From positions 1,447,431 to 1,511,430 of the forward strand of contig VZRN01003365.1 of NCBI GenBank assembly GCA_013397935.1: a DNA stretch of 64,000 nt, in the 5' to 3' direction. The position numbers and the translations under genes are program-made. The notes below the pieces were generated by a model. That model saw only the letters and a list, made by a program, of their open reading frames with translations. It searched no databases and had not been told where the DNA came from. Origin of the DNA: Dasyornis broadbenti. Its lineage: Eukaryota > Chordata > Aves > Passeriformes > Dasyornithidae. Positions 1 to 13,436 of this stretch are shown here, one piece after another (within the stretch, counting starts at the first letter, position 1; each line of letters opens with the position of its first letter).

Positions 1-15
1 CCCCCCCCCCCCCCC
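1..15 (+). repeat. Poly-C run at the window edge
   Basis: Fifteen C residues at the very start, possibly longer to the left. Confidence 0.8.
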
Positions 16-59
16 GCTTCCCCGCTTTCCACGCAACACTAATATTCACATGACAACAA

Positions 60-345
60 ACATTTTCAAAATAATAGTCCTATATACTTAAGGCTAATCA
101 GAGCGGGCGCCATCCAACTTGCAAAGGTAGCAATTTTCCTTCATTAAAGGCAAATCAGGAGAGAGAACTTCAGGATTCCTTAGGGCTAATTACAAGGTGT
201 TAATAATAACAATATAATGGCAGCAATTTTCAAGCTTTGCCCAAACCTATAATCTGCCCTGAGTGCCTTATAGGATTGTCTCTGAGTTTATATAAAGCCA
301 AGTGTTAGCCCAGAAATGCTTGAAGTAATTTAATTTTTACATCAT
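60..345. promoter_or_regulatory. Candidate conserved non-coding element
   Basis: Unique AT-rich stretch with GGCTAATCAG, TCATTAAAGG, GGGCTAATTACAAGGTGTTA and TGAAGTAATTTAATTTT. Homeodomain-type cores are the only evidence. Confidence 0.2.
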
Positions 346-3300
346 GTCTCTTTCCAGCCTGTTTGCAGCGATGCTGTAATTTGCTGCTGGAGAAGCCTTT
401 TCGTTGGGGGAGAGGACAAGTAGCAGCACGACAGCCTCAGAACAAACCCTCTCCCATCTTCCCAGGGCACACTTTGTACAGCAGAACACAGAGATCCCAG
501 CTCAGAGATCCCCAGCTCCAGCCCAGAGGGGCCCCAGCCCCACTGCTCTGCCCCAGCGGAAGGGAGGGAGGCGAGTGATTATAGAAGAGCTGGAGACAAA
601 CAACAAACAGACAAACGTACAAATTATTTTCACATCCACCTCCTAACTGCTTGCTAAAAACCCTCTAGGAGTGCAGGATCAAATGGGACGCGTTGCTGGA
701 GTGGGGATGAGTCACTTGTCAAAAATTTCCAGCCTCAACAGCAAATCACCAGCACTGGCACTGTGAGGCGTCCTCGAAATCCAGCCTGGGATTGTTGGGC
801 AGCTTCTCCAGGGTGGATCCAGCAAGAGCAGAGCTCAGCGACGTGGGGAGGGGTTTCTAGATCCGGCCATAACTCTGAAAGTCTCACCTGCGCCAAGGAG
901 GGAAGGAGATACAGCTCAACAGAAGCACAGAGCAGAAATCCCAGCTGAAAATTGCTAAATTTCAGATGGTCCCACCTCAGATCTGGCTGCAGTTCTCAGG
1001 CTCGTGGTGATCACTTACCTGGACAGTCTAACAACACAGTGCAGTGTAATTTGGAGAAAATTGGCTTTAGTCGTAAACTGGAGACATCAGAGACTCTGTT
1101 CTAAAGGCAAAAAATAATAATAATATATTGGTCTTTTTTTTTTTTTTTTTTTACTAGAGAAAAAGTGTTTACCTACAGCATGTCAAATTTTAGCTTGCAG
1201 CAAAATGATATATGGACAAATTCGAAGCTTCTTCACAGTTGACAAGTTCATTCTCACTGGAAAAAAAGAAAAAAAAAGAAGAATTATGACAACCCTGAAG
1301 AATGTTGACATGGTACCTACTCTAATTGAATAAAAGACACCATAAAGAGCTGCAGTGCAAACCCTTATTCATTTCAAAACTACTTACAGGCTGAGAAACT
1401 TCAAAAAATTTGGTATTACAAATAGTGGAGTCAAATTTCTGCGAGCTGAGAAGCTTATCCACCTCAGACCTTCCAAACTTAACTGTGAAATCTCAGACAA
1501 ACAGTTTTGTCTAGAAAATTTCTGGGACTTTTCAGATGACAAATAGTGTAGGGTTTTCAGGTGGAAACTGAAAGAAATAAGAAAAGAAGCAAATTGAGCA
1601 GCCAGAGTCACCCATCGTATTGGGGGTTTTGCTCCACAAAAGCAGGGAGGGAGACAGATTTGAGGAAAAATAAGGGGGGTAAGAAATATCTTATTTTTTT
1701 CCTCTTCCCAGTCTCCCCTCTATTTGGAAAGGGGGGAAACAGTCGTAAGGAATTAGGTGTAGGGCTGGAGTCGAGTCAGATGAGTTCAAGTGGTGGCTCT
1801 TTGTGTATTTCAGCAGATAACCCTGAGAGAAACAAGCAGCTCCTCTTTCCTGTGCTGTGTCTGCCTCCCCTTCTCAAAAGCCCCACCAGCACTTATTCAA
1901 AAGTACTGCAGACTTTGATGTCTGGAGATGAAAAGCGGTTTTGAGGTAAGAAATCACAATTTAGTCCTAATCTAAAAGAATCAGTGGCTACTAATGATAA
2001 GTAATTTAATTTCATGCGAGCAATTTTTGTCTCTTTATGGGTTTGTTTTACAAGGCACTTATAAGGTCAAACGGTGATAAGTGAATAAATGAAGAGTATT
2101 TCTTGTGGATAAAGTGAGTAAAAATTGCCTTTTCCCCCCACTACCACCACGATCTTCTCCCAGTTTACAACTATTTGGTGGATTTTCCCCACTTTAGTTT
2201 AGATGCAACGCCAGCACTGGGAAAATTGCACACTTCACACCCGTTGACTAAAGTACATTTATTCTGCTTTACCTCACACACTTCTCAAAAGCTGTGCCAA
2301 GATGGATATACGAACCATCTTCTTGGATTGGTTCAAGTTAATCATATTAATGTATTTGCTTTATTGGCTTTGTGGGGAGGTTCCAAGTAAATGATTGAAG
2401 TAGGGTCCAAACCCAGCTTTGTTTCACTGCCAGTTCTGGGGCTAATGTGAGTCTCACTGGGCTTCTCCTGTCCTTGTTAACGGGCCTGAACTTCCCCATC
2501 TGGAGCTTTAAGTGGCAGCTCATTATCAATTGATTTCTGAAAAATGCTGTGCTTAATAATGCAATTATTTAGAATGTGGAAGAAAAGTAAAATGTGGCAT
2601 TGAGTCTGCAAAAAAAGTGGTGCTCACCCACTGCAGTCAGGGGAGTCTGGGGGATCCATGCAGGCTGAAAAGCAAATTATCCACTGAAATATATGGGAAA
2701 TACACAGGAAATTTATAGGAGATACTGTTCAGTGAAACAACAAATGCAACAGATCCCAGGGGAAGAAGAGACGGCATGAAAGGCTGAAGAAGTGCATCCC
2801 ACAAACATCTGCTCTATCAACACTCTGCAGAAGGGAAATGCTAGCCCTTAAAGGGCTGCCCATCAGACAAAACTCCCAGCTCTGCCCAAGTGCAAAAGTG
2901 AAATGGACAAGGGTTAGCAAAAACAAATGCAGAAGTTACTGGGACAAATGCATCCTTTATTCTGCTGCTCCAACTGTTTCCAGACATTTGAAAAGCCATA
3001 TTTGGCTTCCTTGGACTATTCTGAGCTTTCCCAGCATCAGATTTGTTGCAGTTTCTGGAGCAGTAGGATCCAGCAGGGCTTGCAGAGACCACGCTTTGGA
3101 ATGGAGTAAAACACTGAAAACCCCCTTGGCTGAGTGGTGCAAGTTAGGGTTTGCAGCAAACCCAGCTTCAATCAGAGAGAAGCACTGGAGGTGCAGTTCA
3201 GGGGCAGAGTTAATGGCACAGATCTCTTGCTGGAGCTCTGCTGAGGGTGGGAAAAAAACACAAGACCATCCAGGCATCCCCATGCACAGATCAGACACAT

Positions 3301-4633
3301 TCAGTGATGTTGCTACCAAGATTTTCTCCAACCTTTTTTGCTGTTAGATCTCCAGATGCTTTGCAGAGAGGTTTTTCCCCTGCAGGGATGTTACTCAGCT
3401 TAGATTTCCCCCAGACCAGCAGCAGGATCCAGAACAGGGCTGCTCTGAGCCCAGACCAGCATTCAGAGCTGCTTAAACTTCTTTTTCCTAGAGTGCCCTT
3501 ATTTTTTTTTAATATTTTTATATTGAGAAAAAAGGTTGACAGATGTCACCAATTGTGTGCCTCAGAAAATGTTCATATCCTGGGAAATAAATAAAAACAA
3601 AGCCACACATGGAAAATTTTTACAGAGAAGGGTTTCAGCCATCTCCATATCCATAGCTCTGTCTCTGTGCTCTGGTTCCTGGTACCTCACCATGGAAATT
3701 GCTTCGGAGAAAAGCTTTTGGAAGCGTACAAGGCAGCAGAACATCCAGATACACAAAATAATCACAGTTTTAAAAAGGTGGATTCAGTGACCTGTCCTTC
3801 CCCTGCCAGTCTCTTCCTTTGTGTCTCCCTGCTTTCTGCACACCAATTTCCTATTCCTTTCTCACGGAGGTGACTGAGATTAAAGCTTTACTGGGGATGA
3901 TTATTCAGGAAAATCCCACTTTCTAAATCTGCTTCTAATTAAAAAGGGGTGGGAGGGGAGGAAGGGAAAAAAACCCTCCTTACTGTACACACAGGCAGCC
4001 TAATCCATCCTGCTGACTTTCATACAGGCATGAGCTCCTAGCAGAGAATTAATAAACTATTTTCTGAGATTTATGTTTCTTAACCCTCGTCACCCCACAG
4101 ATTTTTTCGGATGTGAGCCATGGATGTCACTTCAAGGAAAGATGGGCATCTGCCTTTAGCCTGGACATCAGTTTATTTATGAGGGAGGGGGGCAGGAGTT
4201 CAAGCCTTGTGTTCGTAACAGGGCTAAGCAAACAGCTCGAGCCCAGCCTAAGCCATTCCAAACAGACAGCGGAGCTGGAAACCCAACTCCCCTCCATGGC
4301 TGGAGTTCACGTTTAGGTTGGGATTTCACTCCATTCCCAAATGTCACTTTATCCCTGCTTTTCAGGAGCTTATTTTCAAGGATTTATGAAATGTGAGATG
4401 ACAAACCTGGTGCAATAATGTTGTGGGGATTTTGCCCTTAGCTCACCCTAGGAAATGCTCTCCATGATTGGTGTGGAGGTGCCTCCCCAGAAAAGGCTTA
4501 TTTTCCCCAGGAAAAGGAAAATCTGAGCTGTGTGTCATTAAGGTGAAAAATTCAAAGAAAGTGGGAAGGGACTGAGAAGGGCATTAATCAGAATTGGTAA
4601 AAAACAATAAAATGCAAGATTTCCCTTGCCTGG

Positions 4634-4708
4634 AAAAAAAAAAAAAAAAAAAAAGAGGCAAAAATGAAAANTCTGTCTGGGGAAAAAAAAAAAAAAAAAA
4701 AAAAAAAA
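4634..4708 (+). repeat. Duplicated poly-A segment interrupted by one N
   Basis: A 21-base A-run (4634-4654) and a 26-base A-run (4683-4708), each followed by a near-identical GA(G/T)GCAAAAATG(G)AAAA, with a single N at 4671 between them. This looks like an unmerged contig overlap. Confidence 0.75.
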
Positions 4709-5188
4709 GATGCAAAAATGGAAAAAGAAATTAATTTAGAGAAAGACAGAACAGCCCTACCAGGATTTGCCTATAGGCTGCACCCAGACTGTTACCTCCA
4801 CACAATTTGCCTTTACTGGAGACAAAAAAGTTCCCATTGCTTCCTTTTTGTCTATATTCTCATTTTCACTGCCTTTTACTAATAATACAGAGCACATGAG
4901 CTGCGTGACCGTATTCTTCCAGCCCCAGGAAGAGAGGATACTCATGGGTTTTCTGTGTGAACTTCAGATCAGGGGTAAGTCAAAGGTTACTCCTCTCTAT
5001 ATAATTTTATTTTTAACTAGTGTGATTTGCTGAAGTTTTCAGACAAGAGATATCACATGAGAATGAAGCAGTTTCTCCCTCAAAATTCCCGGCTGGCCTC
5101 CCACAGTAGTTTCCAGTCCTCTGCCCACTTGAAATTCTGCAGCACAACTTCTGCTTCCTGTGCTACCAAAGCAGAGACCTCCCTAAAA

Positions 5189-5320
5189 GTGTCCCAGGCC
5201 AGGCTGGACGGGGCTTGGAGCAACCTGGTCCAGTGGAAGGTGTCCCTGCCCATGGCAGGGGTGGCACTGGATGACTTTTAAGGTCCCTCCCAGCCCAAAC
5301 CATTCCATGATTCCATAATT
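5189..5320 (+). mobile_element. CR1 LINE 3'-end fragment
   Basis: This matches the avian CR1 3' terminus: GGCTGGACGGGGCTTGGAGC, then AACCTGGTCCAGTGGAAGGT, GTCCCTGCCCATGGCAGGGG, AAGGTCCCTCCCAGCCCAAA and CCATTCCATGATTCCATAAT. The closing ATTCCATG/ATTCCATA pair is the short 3' repeat typical of CR1. It is only about 130 bp long, 5'-truncated, with no reverse transcriptase left. Confidence 0.88.
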
Positions 5321-5725
5321 CCTGACAGACAGCAGCAGTTCAAGACATAGCAGAGTTTTCAGGAATGCCAGCATCTCAAACCTGGGCCAATAAAATTTCT
5401 TTTAAATCCATCATAGTCACATAGCCAATGTCTCTGTTCTCCTTGGCTCTTTTCACATTGTTGTTCCATCCCTCACCAGTTTCTTTGAGTCTCAGGTATT
5501 CAGCAGTCACTGGGATGTCCATACCCTGTGCCACCTGAAACACCTGCAGGGAAGGAGGGACTTCCAGCAAGCAGGAGGGAAAACCTTTATTCCTGGAATT
5601 ACTTATGGAGCTGATGCTCAGAACACTGCATGGGCAACAATTGAAATTGAAAACTGCAGTGGAGTCAACACATGGGAGCATAGGGTGCAAATGTCAGGCT
5701 TGATGGCTCTGTGATCACACGGCAA

Positions 5726-5810
5726 GAAAAATAAAAAGAAGAAGAAAAAGAAGGAGGAAAAAAAGAAGGAAAAAAGAAGGAAAACAAAAGGAGAAGAGGA
5801 AAAAAAGATC
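5726..5810 (+). repeat. Purine-rich (GAA/GGA) tract
   Basis: About 85 bases almost entirely of A and G (AAGAAGAAAAAGAAGGAGG and similar). No gene here. Confidence 0.88.
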
Positions 5811-6775
5811 AAACAATTAATCAGTAAGAACAAGAGCAGCATCTTGGTTTCACACATAGTTTATCCAACTGATGCTTTGCTCGATGCTTTGCAGCCATTC
5901 TCTCCCAGCACAGCTACAGGAAAATTCAAAATAAAAATATCTGGCCAGAATCTCCTTGCTACTACTTGACTGCCAAGGCAGCAGTAAGCAGTAGAATTGT
6001 ACAGACTCTGAGGTCAGGAGGGGGCAGAGCTCAGTGCAGAGGCAGCAGAGCTGGTGGTTGCACCCCACAACGTTGGACACATTCAGATGAAAACAATCAC
6101 GGGGATGTTTTCATGCCACGTGTGTTTGCATAAGTATCTGCCTGTATTTATAACCCACCTCTCCTTCCAAAGACACAAAGCTGTCTCTGGTGATTGATGC
6201 TGTGGGTCTGGAATCTCTGCAAGGTCAAAGCAGCTGAGCTGAGGTCTGTGGAGCTGCTCCAGATTTACGCGAGTCTAATAAAGATCAAAATCTGGCCCTG
6301 GGTATTACCCTTCCTATTCACAAGCATATTTTTATGTTTCTGTTATCTCCTACCTTCCTACATTCCTGAAGAGTTTTCCTGCTAACATACTTGGCCTACA
6401 AGATTGGCTCTAATCACCTAATCTTGGCCCTTTTTTAAGAGGAGGGAGAGCTGAGAGCTGGGTTCCATTACAAAAATGACAGCATTTTATGACTGGTACT
6501 ATCTAAAACCCCAATCTGATTCTCAGCCACTGCTGAGCATCTAATTATATTAATGAAATCCTGAAGAAGTTCCACTTCACTCAAGTATTTCACTGAGAAA
6601 CTAAAAAGGTAAATTATTCAAAGCGAGGGAGGAAACCAGCTCTGTCTGGAAAATGCACTTCCAGCAGTAGCACCCATCTGTGCGTGTGAGATGAACTTGG
6701 CATTGTCATTCAAAACATGAGTATAACCCAAAAATCCTAATGGTCAGTTCTTTATGCATTAAAAAGCATGTCATA

Positions 6776-6846
6776 GTTGGAGGTTTTGGTGGTTTGGCGG
6801 GGGGCGGTGTTCTTTTGGTTTGGTTTTTTGGTTTTTGGGGGGGTTC
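6776..6846 (+). repeat. G/T-rich low-complexity tract
   Basis: About 70 bases dominated by G and T (GGTTTTGGTGG, GGTTTGGTTTTTTGG, GGGGGGG). Confidence 0.75.
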
Positions 6847-8327
6847 CTCTTTGTTTTCGTTGAAGGTGATGCGAGGATCAGCTCGTTGGTTCTCCAAGGG
6901 CCCTGTTCAGAAATGTGATTTGGGAACTTTCTACAATAATTTTTCTGTGAAATCTGACAGATATCGAGCAAAACGTGGTCCATACAGGAGGAAAGGAATC
7001 AACAAGATTTCAGATGTTCCTATTGGAAAACATAACTCTCTTTAGATAGCTGATATCCAAGCAATAAATGTGACATCCCCAAGGCCCTCAGGGAATTGGT
7101 TCCAGTGTCAGGTTGAGATTCCAAGAGTTTCCAGAGCCTGGGCACTCATCCACTCATTCACCCATTGCACCACTTAGCTCCATCTGCACAAACATTTTTT
7201 CATGCTCTAAATGTTACTGGAAGTCTGTAACACAGCTGATTTTTATAGTTCTTGGAAAGGTTTTAAAGAAAAAAGATGACAAATCAACTTCCATACCTTG
7301 TTTAAGAGTATTTTGTTCTGCCTCAGCACAGGATGATTTTTTTTCATTCCATTTTTGCATTCTGCCAATCTGTCCATATCTAAGTGAAATAATTGTGGAA
7401 AAGCTCATTCCAGACATAGCCGCTTTCACCACCAATTTTAAACCATAGTTTAACCGAAGACATTTTCTGCAGTGAGAGTGTTTATGCTTCCAAACTCTGA
7501 GTGCCAGCTGGCTCTAGATAGAAAAACTACCCAAGAAGAAGGAATATAAAAGTTGCAAAAGTATTTTTAAAGAGCCTTCTCCACCTGAATCCTGATGAAA
7601 GATGTTTTGTGAGTACTGAATGAGCTTTTTAAACACCTGACCTCAGAGATTCAGTACAAATAAAGGAGGGGAGGGGGGAGCAGACTGATTTGGGTTGATG
7701 CACAGCCAAAGGGGAGCAAAGCTCCTTCCAGGCTGATGTTCCCAGAGACATAATGAAATAAAAATGTTATCTCTCTTTTAGCTGTAATCTCTGATTAGAA
7801 TGTTTAATCAATTAGCATTGCTGTTGTCAAAACTTGCTCCCGACAAAGGATGAGAAAAACTGCCCGAGGGGGATCCCAGTGCTGCCCAATTCCAAACCTC
7901 ACAGGAGGTGGGAGATTCGTTCCTGCAGGAAACCTCCTGTTCTAGGAGGGTGCTGTGTCTTGAGCTGAGAACACCGATTCTGCATTATCCAGCTCAGGAG
8001 CACTCAGAGAATGTCAAATAACCCCAAGAAGAAGAAAAGCTGAAAGCCAAGAATTGCAAGTGTCAGGTTTCACTAAAGAAGATGTCTTTTTCTTTTCCCC
8101 TCTCAGAAAGCAGAGCAGTTGTGATCTTTGGAGAGTGGGCTGCTGCTGTTTAAAAATAAAATCCAAAGCACAATGTGTTTGGAGGCCAGCTGTGAAAAAC
8201 TTGCTCCACGGCTCACCTGGGGTTTAGTAGCTCAGAGCTGGTCATTATTGGAATTCCAACAAAAATGACAAGAATTCTTTTCCTTTTTTTTCCCCAGTGA
8301 GGTTTATTATCTCTCTCATTAACCCAA

Positions 8328-8460
8328 CCTTTGTGTTACAAAGTTCTCCGAGGTCTTGGACTAGAACAGGATCTCATTGTGCTAAGTACTGTACAAACAT
8401 ATAATGGCTAAAATAAACAGGCAGGAGATCAGGAGACAAAGAGAAGGAAGAAAATACAAT
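8328..8460 (+). repeat. Possible ancient amniote interspersed repeat
   Basis: The stretch with TCATTGTGCTAAGTACTGTA followed by CAAACATATAATGGC resembles the 'cattgtgctaggcgctgtacaaacacata' core that I recall as widely dispersed in turtle, crocodile and bird genomes. I cannot name the family. A repeat-library search would decide. Confidence 0.35.
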
Positions 8461-10548
8461 CGCTCCCAATTCATACATAACAACCCCAGCCCTGAGAGGT
8501 CACAGGACTTTCTTAAAGCAAGGGACAGTGTCCAGGGCTTAAAAATTCACCCATATTGCCTGTGGGAGAGTGCACAGCAGTAACCACAGAATTACCTTTC
8601 CTTCCCACCTACCTATTTGCTTGAGAACTCACAATGATGAAATCCCCGAGTGTTTCCTCAGAGGCAGCAGGGTTTGTCCTTGTGCCTATCCCTCCATCAA
8701 AACCCTCCTCAGAGCCTTCTCCTCACAGGTGCTGAGCCCTGTGCAGGAAATTTCCCAGCAGAGAAATCTATACATTGATTTCTCGGCACCACGGGCATAA
8801 CTTGGCTGTGGTGTAATCTTGGGGCCAGGCCAGGTGGGTGTATTAACCAGGGATGTTTCTTCACAAGCAATTCCAGTGTAGGTCATGGTTAACAAATGTA
8901 TTTGGATGGGGATTATTTCTTTGGGGGAAGAGAGGCTTTTGGTGGTTTTTTCCCCACATTATTTTATATGAGGCTGCTTCACAGAAAACAAATCACCAAT
9001 TTGGGACGAGGAGAAAGTATCTTCTTGCCTTAAAGCTGCCGAGGAACAGGCGGAACCCTGCAGCCCCCAGAGGAAAGGAAAGACAAACGCAGGGATTGTT
9101 CTCATGTCAGAGCTGCAGAGCAGCGAGATTTAATGTGTTGGGGTTTTTAATGAGTTGCAGGAAGAAGTGGACAGTGAGGTGATGAAATTTCCTGAAGTGC
9201 TGACAGCCCAAGACGTTGTGAGTTAGTTACGGGAAATGCTGGAATATGCATGTTAATTGGGATGACTGGGGCTGTAGTCGAGCGTGCAGCATTCTTGGAA
9301 AGAGCTGCCTTGGTTTCATGTGCACCTTTTTGATGTGGTGCTCATCCCTGAGCCACGACTCTGGCTCGTCAGCACTGGAAAAGACAAACAAGCACGTGGA
9401 GTGTGGCAAGAGCAGAGCTGGAGAGGCCCAGGCTCCATTAGGAGAGGTCTGAAGGGATCTCTGACACTCGTAGGAGGTCCCAGGAAGAAACAAGGCAGAG
9501 CAGGAGCCACCAGGAACAATGAGCTCTGAATCCCAAATTTCTGACTCATCATCAGGGCTAAAAGGTCTGGACAGAGCCCCACATTTATTTCCTACCATCA
9601 CATCACTCAACCCAGAAACTCTTGCATACTGAGAGAAAAATTAATTAACACTGGCAGTATATCTGTCAGCAGGATGGGCTGAAATAGTGACAAAACCCTC
9701 TCAGCAACTGCAGTGCAATGGCACGACTGGGACAGCCAGAGCTGCAGCCTGGACAGGAGCAGCAGAGCAAGCCTGGGATGCTGTTAAATGAAAGATCAGC
9801 TGCACAGCAGTGTTCCCCAAACAAACTGGAGAAGTGACAGCCACGCAAAATTAAGCAGAACATGATGGATTAATGCAGGCTGGGGAGTACAGTGGAGTCA
9901 TTCAGCTGCTCAGAACTCTCCGCAACAACAGTTTGGGAAATGGCTGGCTGGGTCCTGGGATTAGAAATTGAAAAGGCTAAAACCGTTACCAAAAGGCTAT
10001 GAAAAATGGTGAAATTCACACCAGAAATGCAGACTAGGAAAATATTTGGTGTGATTACTGCTTATTTATTATTTCGTTTTCAGGGATTTTTATTCATTCA
10101 CAGTCCTCCAACTCCAGCCTGTAAAGATCCAAACGTGCAAAGCAGCTCCTTCAACTGCAGAGATAGTTTTACCATTTCCAAATCGAATGTTAAGATCTCT
10201 CAGAACAAGCTGATTGTGCCAGAGAAAGCTTTGTCAAAATTAGGAATGCAGAGCAGTTTTCTGAAGTGAACCATACCCCAATTTTTGCAGATTTCTGAGA
10301 GAGAGGCAAAAATCTACTCCTGAAAATCCAGCATGGACCCATCCCCATTTTATGTCAGGATGTGAGTAAATCTGAATTTACTGACATGCAGCGCAGATTG
10401 AAGGACCAAGAAATAAATTGACTTAGAGCATTTCTGCTGTCAGAGCTGACAGTGGGTTATTAAAAGAGCCATACTCAAACCTCAGTGCCATGTGTTACTC
10501 ATTGCTCTAATAGTCCAGAGAATGTTGTGCTAGAAAAGGGTGTAATAA

Positions 10549-10561
10549 GGACACGTTGTCC
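10549..10561. promoter_or_regulatory. Steroid-receptor-type palindrome
   Basis: GGACACGTTGTCC fits GNACANNNTGTNC, the half-site arrangement bound by glucocorticoid, androgen, progesterone and mineralocorticoid receptors. It is an isolated site 13.9 kb before MSX2, in unique sequence with several ATTA/TTAAT cores (10440-10660). A chance match is quite possible. Confidence 0.25.
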
Positions 10562-13414
10562 TAGACATTGTGTTTCCCAACATTTTGTTAACTGGACACA
10601 TTTTTGTGGGTTAATAATCTTGCTTGTTTTCTGATGCTTACACTCAATTGCAAAAGCAGCTGAGAGGGGGGAAAAAACGCAGAGAAAGACTGGAAGCCAA
10701 GAAACCCTTCTGTGGAAGTGTAGGTGTTAGGACATGAGAGCCTTTTGGCAACTTCAGATGTTGAGTTTTTGTTTTTCTAGGTGTTTAAAGAAAAGCAATT
10801 ACCTCTGTGATGACACTTAATATGCCAAGATTCAGCCTTGAGCAATTTTTTATGGCTATGTTCTAAACTCCAGAAAGTACAGAGCACACTGGATCCACTG
10901 AAAGATGTTTCAGTGTAGCAGTTCTGACAGGAAAACTGTGGTTACACTGGCATCTGAAAATTCCTGAAAAAAGACAAATAAGAATGAAAAAAACAGTTGT
11001 TTCAGGGGGTGGAAATGCTGTATCACTGGTTGGAGAGGTATAATAAATGGGCTGAGATTCTTGGCCTGTTTGAAGCTTATCTTTGAATTTTGAGGCAGAT
11101 TTTCCCCATTTTGTGTTTGTTTCTTTGAGCAGCGAATGTGACCTTCACCGAGGGGATGGACGGGGCCAGAGCAGGAGATGTGAGAGAGGCAGAAAGTTGG
11201 AGGTTTGCACACTCTGGGCAGCAGCTCTGAGCATGGCAGGGGTTTATTCCGGCTCCTGTGCTCAGGCTGGGATCTGCACCACATTCCCAAGGCTGCAGTG
11301 GGGACGCCTGGGACCCCCTGGAGAGGAATCGACCCTGCAGGGCTGGACCCCAAATTAATCCTGGCTATGAGGCTCCTGGGAAAATACAAGTGGCTTGTGC
11401 TTCTTTGATCCCAGAAGGGTCTGGGATTGGTTTCCTTATCCAGCAGCAGTTGGGACAGGACTTTTAGCAAAGCAGGAATGACCCACTCACAAATTCCAGG
11501 TGCTGCCACGTCTGCTTTCAGGGACACCCCATGTTTTGAGTGGGGACTTAGGTGTGGCTGTAAAGTCAGTGATGGATTCCTGGTGTAAATTAGGGAAAAT
11601 TCAGAATTAATCAGTATAACATCATGAGGTGGTTTGTTTTAGAACATACCTATTGCATCAGGAGGTTTTTTGAATTAATGAATTAATAAAGAGAAATAAT
11701 ACTTCAAAATTGTCCAGGAAAAAGCAAATAAAGCTGCCAGCGCCTGAAGTGTGGGAGATACTGGAGAGTTTTCCTGTCCACTGATACTTACCCCTTTCTT
11801 TGTAAACCAGCAAGGGGAATCATTGTGCAAAATCAGGGTTGGAACAAAAATTCCTTCCTCCATCCACCCTGATTTTCCCCTGTGTGTTCCCTGCACATCC
11901 TGATCAATATTTTCCCTGCTGTTTCAGTAACTGCAAACTGTCATTCCGCGAGCCCACAAGTTACAACACCCAATCATGTTTTCAGATACGCTTCTGTTGT
12001 TTGTTTTAAGGCTGTGTCTAAATGTATCCTTCTAATTGCTTCATGGGAAAACAAGTTTACTTTATGGTTTGAGGGTGTAAGGCTGGGGATCGTATTACTC
12101 TGTATTTGTCTGAGAGTGACTGTTTAAATGGTTGTGATAAGCTACCAAACCTGCAGAGCTGCAATTAAGATGTTTCCAGAAGTTGTGCCCTGTCAGTCAG
12201 CACAAGGTGCAGCAGATTTAGTTTAAAACACTGCACTGAAATATTGGGAAATTTCCAAAATGAAATATTTGTTAAAATAATCCGCTCTTTTCCCCAGCAT
12301 CAAAATATCAGGGTTTGGGTTTGATTGTTTTGTGCGTATTTTCAATTTTTTGGTGTGTGTTTTAATCCCAGTTTTGAATAAAAATATGTTTAGCAATGTG
12401 ATCAAAAGGTTGATGCTTTGAAAAAAAAGAAGTTTAAAAAAGCACAGTGCTTGTTGAATTGTGCATTTGAATCCACGTCCATAACTATAATAAATACAAA
12501 CATAAAGTGAGAAAAATAAATATAAATTTATAAAAAATAAATATAAAATGATGAAAAATCCTTATTTTTAAGCAGAATAGAGTCAGTAACGTGAATGGAT
12601 ATAGGGGTACTGACTGAGCCTGTTAAAAGAAACGCAAAATCCAAAAGGAAAACTTGCTTTCAGCTTTTCCAGAACTTGGAACGGAAAGCAGCAGCTCTCC
12701 CTCCCGATCTCAGCCTGCTCCGCACGGGCTCCACTCTGCTCTCCCAGCGCTGCAAATGAAGATGTTTATTCAAACTCACAAACAGAGCCAAGGAAGATCC
12801 TTCTGGCGTTGGCTCCAAAGCCATTAGGCAGGTGATTAACCCATTAATTTTCAAATGTGTGCGTTGTCAAACATGACAGAACAAACGAGAGGAGGATGAA
12901 AGCAGAATTCCCAATTACCTGCGCGGAGGAGTCCGCCCGGATTTCGGGGCCGGCCCTTTCTCTCCCCTTTGGGGGAATTTCGCTGCAATTGCAGCGAGCA
13001 GTTTGCCAAATCTGCTGCGAGTCAAGCACCGCTCCTGCAAGCTCCGCGGAGAGCTCTGCTGGCTCAAAGCAAGGCTGAATCAACCAGCTTCAATCGAAAT
13101 GGAGATTTGACTGGATGTTGCATTTCCTTGGACTTGGAATGCAAATTGGAGCCGTCTTAGACAGATCCAGCTTTGGATGTGGGAAGTGTGATTCAAAAGT
13201 CATTCAATCAAATGGGAATCATGCGTTCACAGCTCAGTTTCTGTTTCAACCACTGCTTATAAAACTAAGGGGAGACAACAATCTTTTTATTCTCCTGTCA
13301 TTGTGTTAACCAGCTTTTAATTTAAGGCTGTGTCACTTCAGGAATTGTTTGAGATCTGAGCAGCAGAGATTCTCCTCTGTGCAGTTGCAAGAAATACATG
13401 AGCATGGAGAGACG

Positions 13415-13436
13415 GACACACACACACACACACACA
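13415..13436 (+). repeat. (CA)n microsatellite
   Basis: About 11 CA units with no interruption. Confidence 0.92.

Larger units (their letters stand above)
1..5188. other. Intergenic: no gene seen
   Basis: Unique sequence with a T-run (1134-1152), one N-interrupted poly-A segment (about 4630-4710), and two AT-rich stretches that might be regulatory (60-345 and 1960-2110, the latter with CTTTATGGG and AAGGTCA). Reading frames up to 169 codons (2838-3347) show no recognisable protein, low-complexity support or splice context. Confidence 0.7.

Noticed and set aside
10910..11527. 205-codon minus-strand open frame
   Set aside because: No recognisable domain, no conserved splice or start context, and an overlapping opposite-strand set of frames at 11083-11467.
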